In this document: positions 48,946-56,811 of the stretch, in pieces
Numbering within the stretch: the first letter of the stretch is position 1
Layout of the letters: every line of letters begins with the position of its first letter
Origin: Rutpela maculata
Taxonomy: Eukaryota; Arthropoda; Insecta; Coleoptera; Cerambycidae
DNA length: 64,000 nucleotides
Assembly (NCBI GenBank): GCA_936432065.2
Contig: OW386291.2
Location: 103,853,823 to 103,917,822 of the forward strand
Direction of reading: 5' to 3'
Program-made: the position numbers and the translations under genes
Notes under the pieces: model-generated
Told to the model about the DNA's origin: nothing
The model's input: the letters and a program-made list of their open reading frames with translations, nothing else
Database searches by the model: none

Positions 48946-49113
48946 GATCTATTACTATAAATGGGGTGCGACAGTATCACAAACATTAAATCCACATCTG
49001 ATTACTCAAGAGTTAACAAGTGAGTGTAGCACAACCACCTCAATTATTTCAAGTGAGCAATATTTTTTATATTACTTTTTACGACTCTTTCACTGTAGAC
49101 ACCCATTTTAACT

Positions 49114-49467
49114 ATGGCAATTTCGGAACTAGACTTATTAGCACTTAATGCGATGATAAGTGAAAGTAGTGAAGTTTTAGAGCAAAAGCCTATATCATCA
49201 TTAATTAAAGACAAAGCATATGTCATAAAGAAAATGTCAGTGGTCAATACGCGGTTTGGAAAATCAATTATCGTAAATTTGTTTGAGGAAAGTACAATAA
49301 CAACTTTCAAATCGTTTTTACCCAAACGAGTTGTAGAAAATATAAGTGAAGATGTAATCAATAAGATTAATTCATCTGGTGGTAAATACACACTAACATA
49401 TTTAGGTCAGCGTCCACCGACGTACATCGGTGCAAAATCCAGTGCAATGATACGTTTTGGTGTTTAA
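49114..49467 (+). CDS. OB-like candidate ssDNA-binding protein
   Basis: This 117-aa protein starts at ATG 49,114. The core KPISSLIKDKAYVIKKMSVV, then NTRFGKSIIVNLFEE, FKSFLPKRVVENISEDV and YTLTYLGQRPP has the alternating strand pattern of an OB fold: a loop after strand 1, a G-x-S-x-x-V strand 2-3 and an FLPKR strand. It resembles small proteins that I recall accompanying Polinton-like elements and virus-like loci in arthropods. A role in ssDNA binding during replication is inference; the family is uncharacterised. A TATA-like TTTTTATATTAC lies at 49,062-49,073. A CACTGTAG sequence just before the ATG could be a splice acceptor. Confidence 0.6.
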   Translation: MAISELDLLALNAMISESSEVLEQKPISSLIKDKAYVIKKMSVVNTRFGKSIIVNLFEESTITTFKSFLPKRVVENISEDVINKINSSGGKYTLTYLGQRPPTYIGAKSSAMIRFGV

Positions 49468-49763
49468 TTTATAAACAGCAATTGTATTAGTTACTTTTTA
49501 GTTCCTAGTTTTAATTTTCTACTAGACATAGAATATAGTTAGAAAGGGTAGTAGGAGTATTATAAAACACAATATTGTAGCTCATTTGAAAATATAAGAA
49601 CGTTATTGTTTTGGTAAACGATAATAACTTGGTTTGCACAAAAATAGTTTCGTCAGTTTTTAAACTACGCTTGCACCTTGTGTAAGTAAGTGAATTGATT
49701 TAGTCTTTCTGTATGCATTTTAATATATTTGTTTGCTTTTAGTTCAACCATTACTAACAAAAT

Positions 49764-50129
49764 ATGTGGATGCAATATTCGGCACAAAGGTGGACATGGG
49801 CGGAAGACATTAATTCAGCCATTGATAGACTGTCTTGTCAACTGAGTGACCTAAGTATGGATTCTCTGCATGCTATAAACTATGATCTAAATTTCTGCTT
49901 CGATGCTGAACAAGTCGAACGTCTTAAGGCGGATTCTGAAATGTATAATACCGGCGCTAACCTGTGTGGCAAATATTCCAGCGGTATTTTAAATTTAGAA
50001 GAATTTTGTGAGCAAATGGTACAAATAGGTTTAAAACGTTTTCTATATGATATAGAAAAATATCTACCTAAAAAAATTATCGACAGATATCAACTCGACC
50101 TATCTGATGAAGAAGCTGTTGACAATTGA
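49764..50129 (+). CDS. uncharacterised helical 121-aa protein
   Basis: Starts at ATG 49,764, about 300 bases after the previous gene and on the same strand. The protein is acidic and predicted mostly helical, with a Trp-rich start (MWMQYSAQRWTWAED), a Ser/Leu segment and an acidic end (LDLSDEEAVDN). No catalytic motif, signal peptide or membrane segment is seen. I do not recognise the family. Its intact frame and place inside the element argue that it is real. Confidence 0.6.
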   Translation: MWMQYSAQRWTWAEDINSAIDRLSCQLSDLSMDSLHAINYDLNFCFDAEQVERLKADSEMYNTGANLCGKYSSGILNLEEFCEQMVQIGLKRFLYDIEKYLPKKIIDRYQLDLSDEEAVDN

Positions 50130-50374
50130 ATTAGTAGTTAATCACTTATTGTTTTTTCATTTTGAAATATTTATAATAATTAGAATTATGTAACTATTGT
50201 AATTGATGATGTACATTAAAATGTATTATTGAACTATATTTATTTTATTGTAAGGGTAAAAAATGAAATAAATGAAACACACATTGCTAGATTATATTTT
50301 TTATTTTCCTATTTCTTGGCTACATATCTAAAAAATATGTTATTAATACTAAATATGAATATACTTAAAGATAT

Positions 50375-50926
50375 TTATTCAAATTTTATATCTAAATCTA
50401 CAATACATTTATTAAGATAGTGAACATTTGCAAGAGCACAGTGACTATTGTTGGGCTGATAATGCTCCATACATCTTGGTACACTCAAAGATTTGAGACT
50501 AGGTATACAGGGGGAGCAGTCATCTAGGTCTATGATTTTATTCCATCTTAGATGATGCAGTAGAACGTTTTTCTTTAGTCTGCCTTTGCATAAAATTATA
50601 ACATCCTGTGGTGATACATTACATCCATAATTATTAGCTGTATTTTGACAAAGCCGTAGAAGTATCATTGGAAATTCTGATAGTTGAATATATCCGTCAC
50701 TCCATTTTACACCGCCATGATAGTAGTTCTGTAGCCATCGATATTGATTCTGTTCACCTCGGGTTAGTGATGAAAAAGGATATGGTGGCTTGAAAAAGTA
50801 ATGTGCTTGCTGGTTAGTGTTACAGCACACCACAGCCAATTCCTTTACTGTAAACACATTCTCTTTATATTGAAATCCTTGTAAGTCAACAATCAAAGTA
50901 GGAAATTCCTTGCTTAAAGATGACAT
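50375..50926 (-). CDS. DEDDh-exonuclease-like protein lacking catalytic acids
   Basis: A 183-aa protein from ATG 50,926. It begins FPTLIVDLQGFQ (D14, Q16), then FTVKELAVVC as the second strand, the layout of the first motif of DEDDh-type 3'-5' exonucleases (normally DxE). A middle strand ends VIILCKGRLKKN (110-120), and the C-terminal CMEHYQPNNSHCALANV has H162-x-A-x-x-N167, the place of the HxAxxD motif. Two of the acidic positions thus carry amides, so an RNase H-fold protein without metal catalysis is likely. The C..H...C-A-x-x-N-V ending is one I recall from uncharacterised arthropod virus-like proteins. It is the last gene of the minus-strand block and is transcribed towards the two plus-strand genes on its left. 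Confidence 0.6.
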   Translation of the reverse strand: MSSLSKEFPTLIVDLQGFQYKENVFTVKELAVVCCNTNQQAHYFFKPPYPFSSLTRGEQNQYRWLQNYYHGGVKWSDGYIQLSEFPMILLRLCQNTANNYGCNVSPQDVIILCKGRLKKNVLLHHLRWNKIIDLDDCSPCIPSLKSLSVPRCMEHYQPNNSHCALANVHYLNKCIVDLDIKFE

Positions 50927-50940
50927 CACAAAAGAAAGTG

Positions 50941-52188
50941 TTATTTAGCGCCGGCAATTCCAGACTGAACTGAACCATCCAGTGCACTATATCTTAAATA
51001 TGTATCGTGGAGTATAAGCGCATATACACGAGTTTGTGCGGGGAACTTCGTCTTTCGTGTTTCAAATTCTATTTTTATGTCTACAGTGGATGATTTAATT
51101 GCATCCGGTTGGCAGGAGCAATCTATGACAAATAATGGGGATTTTCTGAATTCTCCCAGATCCATCAATGGTTCGGCCATATCTCTGTAATAGTAACTAC
51201 GTTGAAAGTTCTCGTATGCATAGTATGCTGCAGAGTCGAGTTTCTTACCGAAATCCAAATTCCAGCGCTCATATGGAAATACTTCAGAGTTCAGATATAG
51301 TCGAATATTATTAATATCTGCAGATATAAACTGTGTGACGTCCTTGGTTCTATCATTAGAATTGCCATTGTTTTAAAATCCGATAATGATGTATCGAGGT
51401 CTCTCAAGGCTGCTAGTGGTTTTGACAGCCCATATGTCAGACGATGTATCACGTAAAGTAGGTAGCTCGTAGAGATCCCACATGCGGTAAGCCATCTTTA
51501 CTATGGCATAATTACCGCCCTTATTAATTCTATTTAATAGTTTAAGTTTTTGTTTATCTTCAGGCACAATATGTTTTATCTTCCACTCAATTTTGCTAAT
51601 TTCTAGATCTGCATCAACTTCACCAATGTAACTATCTTTAAAGGATCGAGCTATGATTAAAATTAATTCCTGCTTTGCATTTAAAACACCTTTTGTGTAA
51701 TCTTCTGCAAAACCCATGATGTATTTAAGAGGCAGCCTACCACTGAATACGTGACTGGTAGTATCTAAAATTTTTTGCTTCTCTTGGGTCAGACCCCAAC
51801 CTGCAGTTAAAAGTGATCGGAGATGTGTTTGTCCATATGATACCATAGTCTTCATTGTAGTAGTGATACCAGGCTTTCTAACGACAGCCACTTGTTCGCC
51901 ACCCATTTCATATCTGATTTCCTCGAAGAGAAAGGCTAGTGCGTTATTGGATAAATAACACCGTTTGGTAACATCACTTGGAGTAAATTTTCCTTCTATG
52001 TAAATATAACTCTCTGTAATGTCGAGTATAAGGTCTTGAAAATTGATAGGAATGCGTATTTCATCCGAGTTATTATAATACGGTGATCCGTATGGTTTAT
52101 ACGTATGCTCATGTAAACTAGCAAGTGATTTATCAAACACGGGCTCGTCGAACACTTCAAGTTTTTCACTAGATGTAAAAGCTGCCAT
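50941..52188 (-). pseudogene. major capsid protein (double jelly-roll, hexon-like), one in-frame stop
   Basis: From ATG 52,188 the frame reads 271 codons to a TAA at 51,373-51,375, then stays open in the same frame for another 143 codons to the stop at 50,941, giving a family-typical length of about 415 codons. The first part has IRIPINFQDLILDITESYIY, then ALAFLFEEIRYEMGGEQV and LDTTSHVFSGRLPLKYIMGF. The end of part one, RPRYIIIGF, and the start of part two, ISADINNIRLYLNSEVFPYE, together form a conserved motif of Polinton capsid proteins, so the stop falls in the middle of a conserved block. The protein would form the trimeric capsomers. Whether the stop is a real inactivation, read through or a sequence error cannot be told here. 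Confidence 0.85.
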
Positions 52189-52194
52189 TATTAT

Positions 52195-52371
52195 TTAATT
52201 TTCTCTCAGTTTTAATCCAATAGATTGAAGAAATGCACGGTCCTTAGCCGACAATCTATGTCTTAACTGTTGCTGCTGAATGAATTGGTTTCTACAATCA
52301 CTCTTCTTTTTATCGTTAAACACTTTATATCGGCAATGTGCCAATCGTTTCTGATTATATCGAAAGCCCAT
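52195..52371 (-). CDS. 58-aa basic protein between the capsid genes
   Basis: A short frame from ATG 52,371 ends 7 bases before the capsid ATG. It starts MGFRYNQKRLAHCRYKVF and ends LSAKDRAFLQSIGLKLREN, with a Gln run between. The protein is strongly basic (many K/R). The C-terminal AFLQSIGLKL segment looks like a recurrent ending in small proteins next to Polinton capsid genes, so a conserved virion or scaffold role is plausible. The tight packing between the penton-like and major capsid genes supports reality. No function is known to me. Confidence 0.6.
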   Translation of the reverse strand: MGFRYNQKRLAHCRYKVFNDKKKSDCRNQFIQQQQLRHRLSAKDRAFLQSIGLKLREN

Positions 52372-52385
52372 TTTTGCTCAGAATA

Positions 52386-53135
52386 TTAAAATTGTTTCAA
52401 TTCTAGCTTCACAATAATCTTTTCACCTCGAAAGTTAATTAAATCTCCATTGTCATCCAATATGTGCAGAGTAATGTTGTCGATAAACTGGCGTCCTTCT
52501 GGTCTAACAGGTAAATATATGATGTTAGCTGGCTCCTTAGTAAGTTTATATCCAGGTTCAACATCAATATCAAACTCGAAGAGTGTGTGGGATTTTAGGG
52601 CATTCAGATACGCTCCGGAAATAATGTTGCAATTCACACGTACCATCCTTACTTTCATAATATCAACAGGGAGTGTTGATTCATGGCTCTGGTTTGGATG
52701 TAAGTATGTTGGTTCAAATCCCAACAGACTACCAATAGAGTTTGCTTGTGAAAAGTCAATTCCATATTTTGACCAAATTTCACACTTCAGCGTATTGTTG
52801 TTTGCTCGTAGCCGGAATAATTTTTCTTTTTCTTCCTCTGTATCAGCCGGTATAGCTTTCAGTATTGCTCGATATATTTTATCAATTTCATATGCTCCAT
52901 ATGGTATATGCTTGTATACGAGGGGTAGTTTTGGACGCTCTCTATAACAAAAACGATTGTTTGTCTCGTCTACATTAAAAATAGAGTTGTATGAATAAAA
53001 TCCAATTAATCCCAGTCCATATCGACTACCCATATCTAGTTCAATGGGTGGATAAAATTCTGCACTGAGCACGCTTGAGCGGCTTGATAAAGTGAAGGTG
53101 TGTGACATGACTGATCTTTTTGGAGATTGCTGCAT
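52386..53135 (-). CDS. penton-like minor capsid protein
   Basis: A 249-aa protein; the first ATG is at 53,135 and an alternative (MSHTFTLSSRSSVLSAEF) at 53,108. The N-terminal half has FYPPIELDMGSRYGLGLIGF, then YSYNSIFNVDETNNRFCY and IPYGAYEIDKIYRAIL, the usual order in the single-jelly-roll penton (minor capsid) protein of Polintons. The middle holds GSLLGFEPTYLHPNQSHEST. The C-terminal part (IIYLPVRPEGRQFIDNITLH, then ILDDNGDLINFRGEKI) supplies the last strands. It would form the pentamers at capsid vertices. It lies just upstream of the 58-aa gene and the major capsid gene on the same strand, fitting a late capsid cluster. Confidence 0.8.
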   Translation of the reverse strand: MQQSPKRSVMSHTFTLSSRSSVLSAEFYPPIELDMGSRYGLGLIGFYSYNSIFNVDETNNRFCYRERPKLPLVYKHIPYGAYEIDKIYRAILKAIPADTEEEKEKLFRLRANNNTLKCEIWSKYGIDFSQANSIGSLLGFEPTYLHPNQSHESTLPVDIMKVRMVRVNCNIISGAYLNALKSHTLFEFDIDVEPGYKLTKEPANIIYLPVRPEGRQFIDNITLHILDDNGDLINFRGEKIIVKLELKQF

Positions 53136-53139
53136 GAAT

Positions 53140-53553
53140 TTATTGTGATTTACAGCAATTGTTGTGGATTAATCTTCTTTTTTTGGGGGGTGATGGAGAT
53201 ACATTTATGTCATTATTTGACACCACATTCACCTCGTCAACTTTACAGTAGCAGCAAAATATTTTTCGAGGTGGTGAGCCATCATTAACATCAATATTAT
53301 TTTCATCATTAGAATAATGTTCTTGACAGTACTGATATTTTAAAATATCAATGTCATCCTGAAGGTGTGTAGGTAACTTATCCCAAACTAACGCAATTTC
53401 ATTAGGGGCACACGCAATCATTACTTCTTTAGGCATATCTGAAAGTTGCTGTTTGCTCATCTTCAATAAGCTGCGTAGTCTAGAGAAAGCAATCAAGGAG
53501 TGGCCCATCCGTTTAATTGCTTCTCGATCCATTGATGGTGTTACAGATTCCAT
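53140..53553 (-). CDS. uncharacterised 137-aa Cys-containing protein
   Basis: The natural start is probably ATG 53,553 (MESVTPSMDREAIKRMGHSL). The longer frame upstream only overlaps the protease end. The N-terminal half is helical (IAFSRLRSLLKMSKQQLSDM). Then comes PNEIALVWDKLPTHLQDDID, an acidic Asn-rich stretch, a KIFCCYCKVDE cysteine cluster and a basic tail PSPPKKRRLIHNNCCK, with a likely nuclear localisation signal. I do not recognise the family. Packed between the protease and penton-like genes, it is probably a virion or assembly protein. Confidence 0.6.
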   Translation of the reverse strand: MESVTPSMDREAIKRMGHSLIAFSRLRSLLKMSKQQLSDMPKEVMIACAPNEIALVWDKLPTHLQDDIDILKYQYCQEHYSNDENNIDVNDGSPPRKIFCCYCKVDEVNVVSNNDINVSPSPPKKRRLIHNNCCKSQ

Positions 53554-53567
53554 TTGAAGAGTTTTAC

Positions 53568-53888
53568 TTAATTTTTTGAGGAAAGAAACTTTAAGCACAA
53601 ATGACCACACCACACTGTGTTGAAATTTTGTTGGCGCTCATAATTATAGTAGATTTTATCTACAGACATTGAACCGTTGCGCAAGTACAGGACTAATTCT
53701 CTTGGTGGGGGTAAATCGCCAAAACTATCGAAATATGTGACTAAACTGCCGCGTTTTTTAAATGCCACCCAGTGTGTTCCAGGGCCATCTACACTATCCA
53801 AATTTATGATGACGGATTCATTATGACGTGGTCCAGAATTTGGTAGATTGTCACGCATAAATATACCTCGAAAGTATGGTACCTTCAT
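53568..53888 (-). CDS. adenovirus-type maturation cysteine protease
   Basis: From the first ATG (53,888) 106 aa are encoded. The catalytic set is in order: H39 in GPGTHWVAF, D54 in TYFDSFGDLP, Q86/Q87, and C94 in TVWCGHLCLKFL, as in the adenovirin/Ulp1-like proteases that cut capsid precursors. NLPNSGPRHNESVIINLD precedes the histidine as usual. The frame is open upstream of the ATG, and its translation (LTDIDLKYYAEK, bases 53,889-53,924) looks like the family's conserved N-terminus. The true start therefore probably lies farther upstream, overlapping the end of the PLA2 gene, by a non-AUG start, frameshift or splicing. Confidence 0.8.
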   Translation of the reverse strand: MKVPYFRGIFMRDNLPNSGPRHNESVIINLDSVDGPGTHWVAFKKRGSLVTYFDSFGDLPPPRELVLYLRNGSMSVDKIYYNYERQQNFNTVWCGHLCLKFLSSKN

Positions 53889-53916
53889 CTTCTCAGCATA
53901 ATATTTAAGATCGATG

Positions 53917-54843
53917 TCAGTAAGAGGTTTTCGAGGTAGGGTGTCTAGTAGTTTTTGAACTTTGTGGTTTTAAATAAAGACCCAGTCCTTTACGATACGG
54001 TTTCAAATATAATCCTTTGCCACTTTTTCCTAGAGCAATCGCTTCCATGTGTCTATTGTGACGATTTTTTTCGGCCAATTCCTCTCTGCTTGTTTTAACA
54101 TCATTTACAGCTTTGGCTATACCAGCTGCACTTCCAGCCAAACTACCTAACGCTGATAATCCAGCAAAAATAGGTATTAAAGGTAGAATTCCACCAACTT
54201 TCGGAATCGGTATTATGCGAGGTGTACGAATATTGCGTTTTCCACCAGCCGCCCTCATATGACGCCGTGCTGCTTGAAGCGCCATTTGAGCAATTTTTTT
54301 TGTATCATTAGCAATAGAGCGCTTGCCACCGGCCTTGCGTAGATCATCACGTACCTTGCGCACTATTCCAGCACCGAACGCTACATTTTTAACGTTCTTC
54401 CTGTTTTTTTTCTTCTTTTTAATCATATTTTTTCTTTTTGTAGTACGAGATGTTGACCTACATCCCATACCGAGACGTTGTTTCCCCTTCATTATGGTGG
54501 TAACTAACCACGCTGCAGCCTTTTCTTTTATACCTGCGTCTTTGGATTTAACTCGTTTCCAAGCAGCTTGTTCAAGCTGATAGTCTGCTTTGTGTCGGGC
54601 AGCTAAATCGTTCGTTTTTTGATCGTATGCAATATCGTGTTGCTTGCATGCAGAGTCCAACTTATTTATACCTGGATCACCTCGCGCTAATCTTTTTTGT
54701 AATTTAGTACCGGGGCCACAGTACTGATAACCTCCCGGTAAATGCAGTTCAAATGGAAGCTTATTTATTAGGGAATTTACTACTCCTTTACCAGCCTTTA
54801 ACCGATGGCGGTTTTTACTTGTGTGCTGTTTGACTGACAACAT
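53917..54843 (-). CDS. phospholipase A2-domain virion protein
   Basis: A 308-aa protein from ATG 54,843. Residues 36-90 hold a parvovirus-like PLA2 motif: calcium loop YCGPGT (41-46) and active site DSACKQHDIAYD (63-74), with His69-Asp70. In parvoviruses such a domain opens endosomal membranes, and the same domain is known in Polinton/adintovirus virion proteins. A lysine-rich stretch (133-150) may bind DNA or import the protein. Residues of about 214-245 are hydrophobic and glycine/alanine-rich (GGILPLIPIFAGLSALG), possibly membrane active. The C-terminus repeats GLYLKP twice. The start is 55 bases from the divergent ATPase gene, and the end overlaps the upstream extension of the protease frame. 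Confidence 0.8.
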   Translation of the reverse strand: MLSVKQHTSKNRHRLKAGKGVVNSLINKLPFELHLPGGYQYCGPGTKLQKRLARGDPGINKLDSACKQHDIAYDQKTNDLAARHKADYQLEQAAWKRVKSKDAGIKEKAAAWLVTTIMKGKQRLGMGCRSTSRTTKRKNMIKKKKKNRKNVKNVAFGAGIVRKVRDDLRKAGGKRSIANDTKKIAQMALQAARRHMRAAGGKRNIRTPRIIPIPKVGGILPLIPIFAGLSALGSLAGSAAGIAKAVNDVKTSREELAEKNRHNRHMEAIALGKSGKGLYLKPYRKGLGLYLKPQSSKTTRHPTSKTSY

Positions 54844-54898
54844 TTAAATAACAATTGTAATGCATACATCTATTTATATAGTCTTCAACCGTGCTACA
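54844..54898. promoter_or_regulatory. divergent promoter region between PLA2 and ATPase genes
   Basis: The 55-base gap contains TATTTATATA at 54,871-54,880, which on the minus strand reads TATATAAATA, a good TATA box for the minus gene. It may also serve the plus gene. The leaders would be very short. Confidence 0.35.
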
Positions 54899-55591
54899 AT
54901 GCGTATTGTGAAGCAGAGACAGAAGTTTGCTGTAGACAATTTAGACGAAAAAGTTGGATGTGGGTTACAAGTCGAATCGCGCCATGGACCATTACTTCCC
55001 TCAACTATTCGTGGGCTATTAATCGGCCCAAGTGCCTGTGGAAAGACAAATTTACTGATATCTCTGCTTACTCACCCACTTGGACTTCGTTTTGCAAACA
55101 TTTACCTATATTCAAAGTCTCTATATCAACCCAAGTACGAGTATTTGCGCAAGATATTAGAGCCTATTAAGGGACTAGGATTTTACACCTTCAGTAATAA
55201 TGCGGATATAGTGCAGCCATCTGATGCTAAACTTGATTCTATATTTATATTTGATGATGTTATATGTGAAAAACAAGATGTAATTCGTGCGTTTTTCTCA
55301 ATGGGTCGCCATAGAAATGTAGATTGTTTTTATCTGGCACAAACATATTCTCGCGTGCCAAAGCAGTTAGTAAGAGACAACGCAAATTTTATAGCATTGT
55401 TCAAGCAGGATGACATGAATTTACACCACATTTTCTCTGATCATGTCTCGCCGGACGTATCTTTTAAGAAATTTCAAGAAATGTGTGCAGAATGTTGGAA
55501 AGAAAGATATGGGTTTCTTGTAATTGACAAAGATAGAGAAGTAAACGAGGGGAGATACAGGAAAGGACTTGATAGTTTCATATATCCATAA
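54899..55591 (+). CDS. genome-packaging ATPase (A32/FtsK-HerA type)
   Basis: The likely start is ATG 54,899 (MRIVKQRQKFAVDNLDEKVG, 230 aa); an upstream in-frame ATG at 54,860 lies before the TATA-like sequence and is less likely. Walker A is LLIGPSACGKTN (GPSACGKT at 43-50). Walker B is SIFIFDDV (114-121). Then VDCFYLAQTYSRVPKQLVRD supplies the sensor/arginine region, and FIALFKQDDMNLHHIF follows. This is the classic Polinton packaging ATPase that pumps the genome into the capsid. It starts the rightward block (ATPase, unknown protein, fibre-like protein, integrase). Confidence 0.85.
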   Translation: MRIVKQRQKFAVDNLDEKVGCGLQVESRHGPLLPSTIRGLLIGPSACGKTNLLISLLTHPLGLRFANIYLYSKSLYQPKYEYLRKILEPIKGLGFYTFSNNADIVQPSDAKLDSIFIFDDVICEKQDVIRAFFSMGRHRNVDCFYLAQTYSRVPKQLVRDNANFIALFKQDDMNLHHIFSDHVSPDVSFKKFQEMCAECWKERYGFLVIDKDREVNEGRYRKGLDSFIYP

Positions 55592-55667
55592 AGAATTGTA
55601 ATTAGGACTTCAATCGATCTGCAGACAGCGTCGGTATTACATCGGCGAAATTAAGCAGAAAGCTAAT

Positions 55668-56651
55668 ATGGATAGAGATGTGGGAGCTGAAATAAGTCTG
55701 AAACGTCAATTAGTTGAGGCTACCGACTCCGTACGTAAGAAATTCAATTCTCTCAAGAATAGAGATGCTGAGAATAAATTAACGTTGGAGAAGATATATG
55801 AACCTATAACCACACCTTCAAAAGACTTATCATCCGCTTCAAAGGTAAAATCACAAAATAATGTGCCAACACAGACACAAACACCAGGGGGTGCAAGAGC
55901 TAGTACCAGTGCATTTAAAGCAGCATCTGAAACTAGTGATGAAGATGATGAGAATAATGCAAGTCAAGCATATTTTATGGAGACACCACCGAGATCATCG
56001 TTAATGAGTACCCCAGGTTCAGAAAGTATCCTTAGCAGTGCAGAAAAAGAGGGTGATGTGATCAAACAACATGTAGAAAATGTAAAGTCTGGTAATCATA
56101 AATATGATAGTGTATACGGTGTGCGTCTAGATCCCAACACAGATAAACTACTAATAGGTAATAGCGAAATACGCTTTTCTGGTGGAAATATTACCTTGTG
56201 GCTTGGTAATAAGCGAGTGGGAAAGTATCCTGGCAGTTCTAAGTTGTATGATGTAATATTTATGAAATATCCATCAGTTCTACGTAGTGATGAAACTTTT
56301 ATTGGAGATGAGCGTGAAATATATCGGCAAATATTAAATAAGACAAAAGCACCGTATAACCGCTATGATACAAGTCTGGGTTTGAAAGTAAAGAAATGGA
56401 AGAAATTCAGTGAAATTATAAAACCACTGTTATCTCCTACAGTAACGACGAGATCTAGAATAGGTTCGGGTATGCCTATTAAGAAATTATACAATAGTAG
56501 AGGTGTGGATTATGTTTATTGGAATAAACCGAAAGAGTTGGTGGATCGTCTACGTCTGCTGTATAGTTCAAAAATGGCAGGTAACAGTGGTGTTAACAAT
56601 GAAATAGTTAGTTTGTTGGAGGAAATGAGAGAAGAAAAAATAATCTATTAG
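55668..56651 (+). CDS. conserved Polinton-type protein of unknown function
   Basis: A 327-aa protein from ATG 55,668, 76 bases after the ATPase. Residues 1-65 are a coiled-coil-like start (LVEATDSVRKKFNSLKNRDA). Residues 66-145 are disordered and Ser/Thr-rich with an acidic patch (TSDEDDENN). The C-terminal half is conserved in kind: NHKYDSVYGVRLDPNTDKLL, GNSEIRFSGGNITLWLGNKR, then YPGSSKLYDVIFMKYPSV, and the ending VYWNKPKELVDRLRLLYSSK, AGNSGVNNEIVSLLEEMREE. I recall many arthropod hypothetical proteins with this N-E-L-V-D-R-L-R-L-L ending next to Polinton genes. The function is unknown; a virion or packaging role is a guess. Confidence 0.65.
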   Translation: MDRDVGAEISLKRQLVEATDSVRKKFNSLKNRDAENKLTLEKIYEPITTPSKDLSSASKVKSQNNVPTQTQTPGGARASTSAFKAASETSDEDDENNASQAYFMETPPRSSLMSTPGSESILSSAEKEGDVIKQHVENVKSGNHKYDSVYGVRLDPNTDKLLIGNSEIRFSGGNITLWLGNKRVGKYPGSSKLYDVIFMKYPSVLRSDETFIGDEREIYRQILNKTKAPYNRYDTSLGLKVKKWKKFSEIIKPLLSPTVTTRSRIGSGMPIKKLYNSRGVDYVYWNKPKELVDRLRLLYSSKMAGNSGVNNEIVSLLEEMREEKIIY

Positions 56652-56811
56652 CGAAATTAAATTTAATTCCAGTAAGGAGTGTCAACGTAGGAAGTAATAA
56701 TTTAAATAAAAAAAAAGAAAAATTGATTTTATTAAATTTTCTTGTGAATATATCTAATTGGGAAGTATAATATATTGTGAAATACTTAAATCAGATCAGA
56801 TGTAATCAGAA
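56652..56811. other. short AT-rich spacer
   Basis: Contains ATTTAAATAAAAAAAAAG-type sequence. It may hold the polyadenylation site of the previous gene and the promoter of the next. Confidence 0.35.

Noticed and set aside
52450..52947. 165-codon plus-strand ORF
   Set aside because: Antisense shadow of the penton-like gene.
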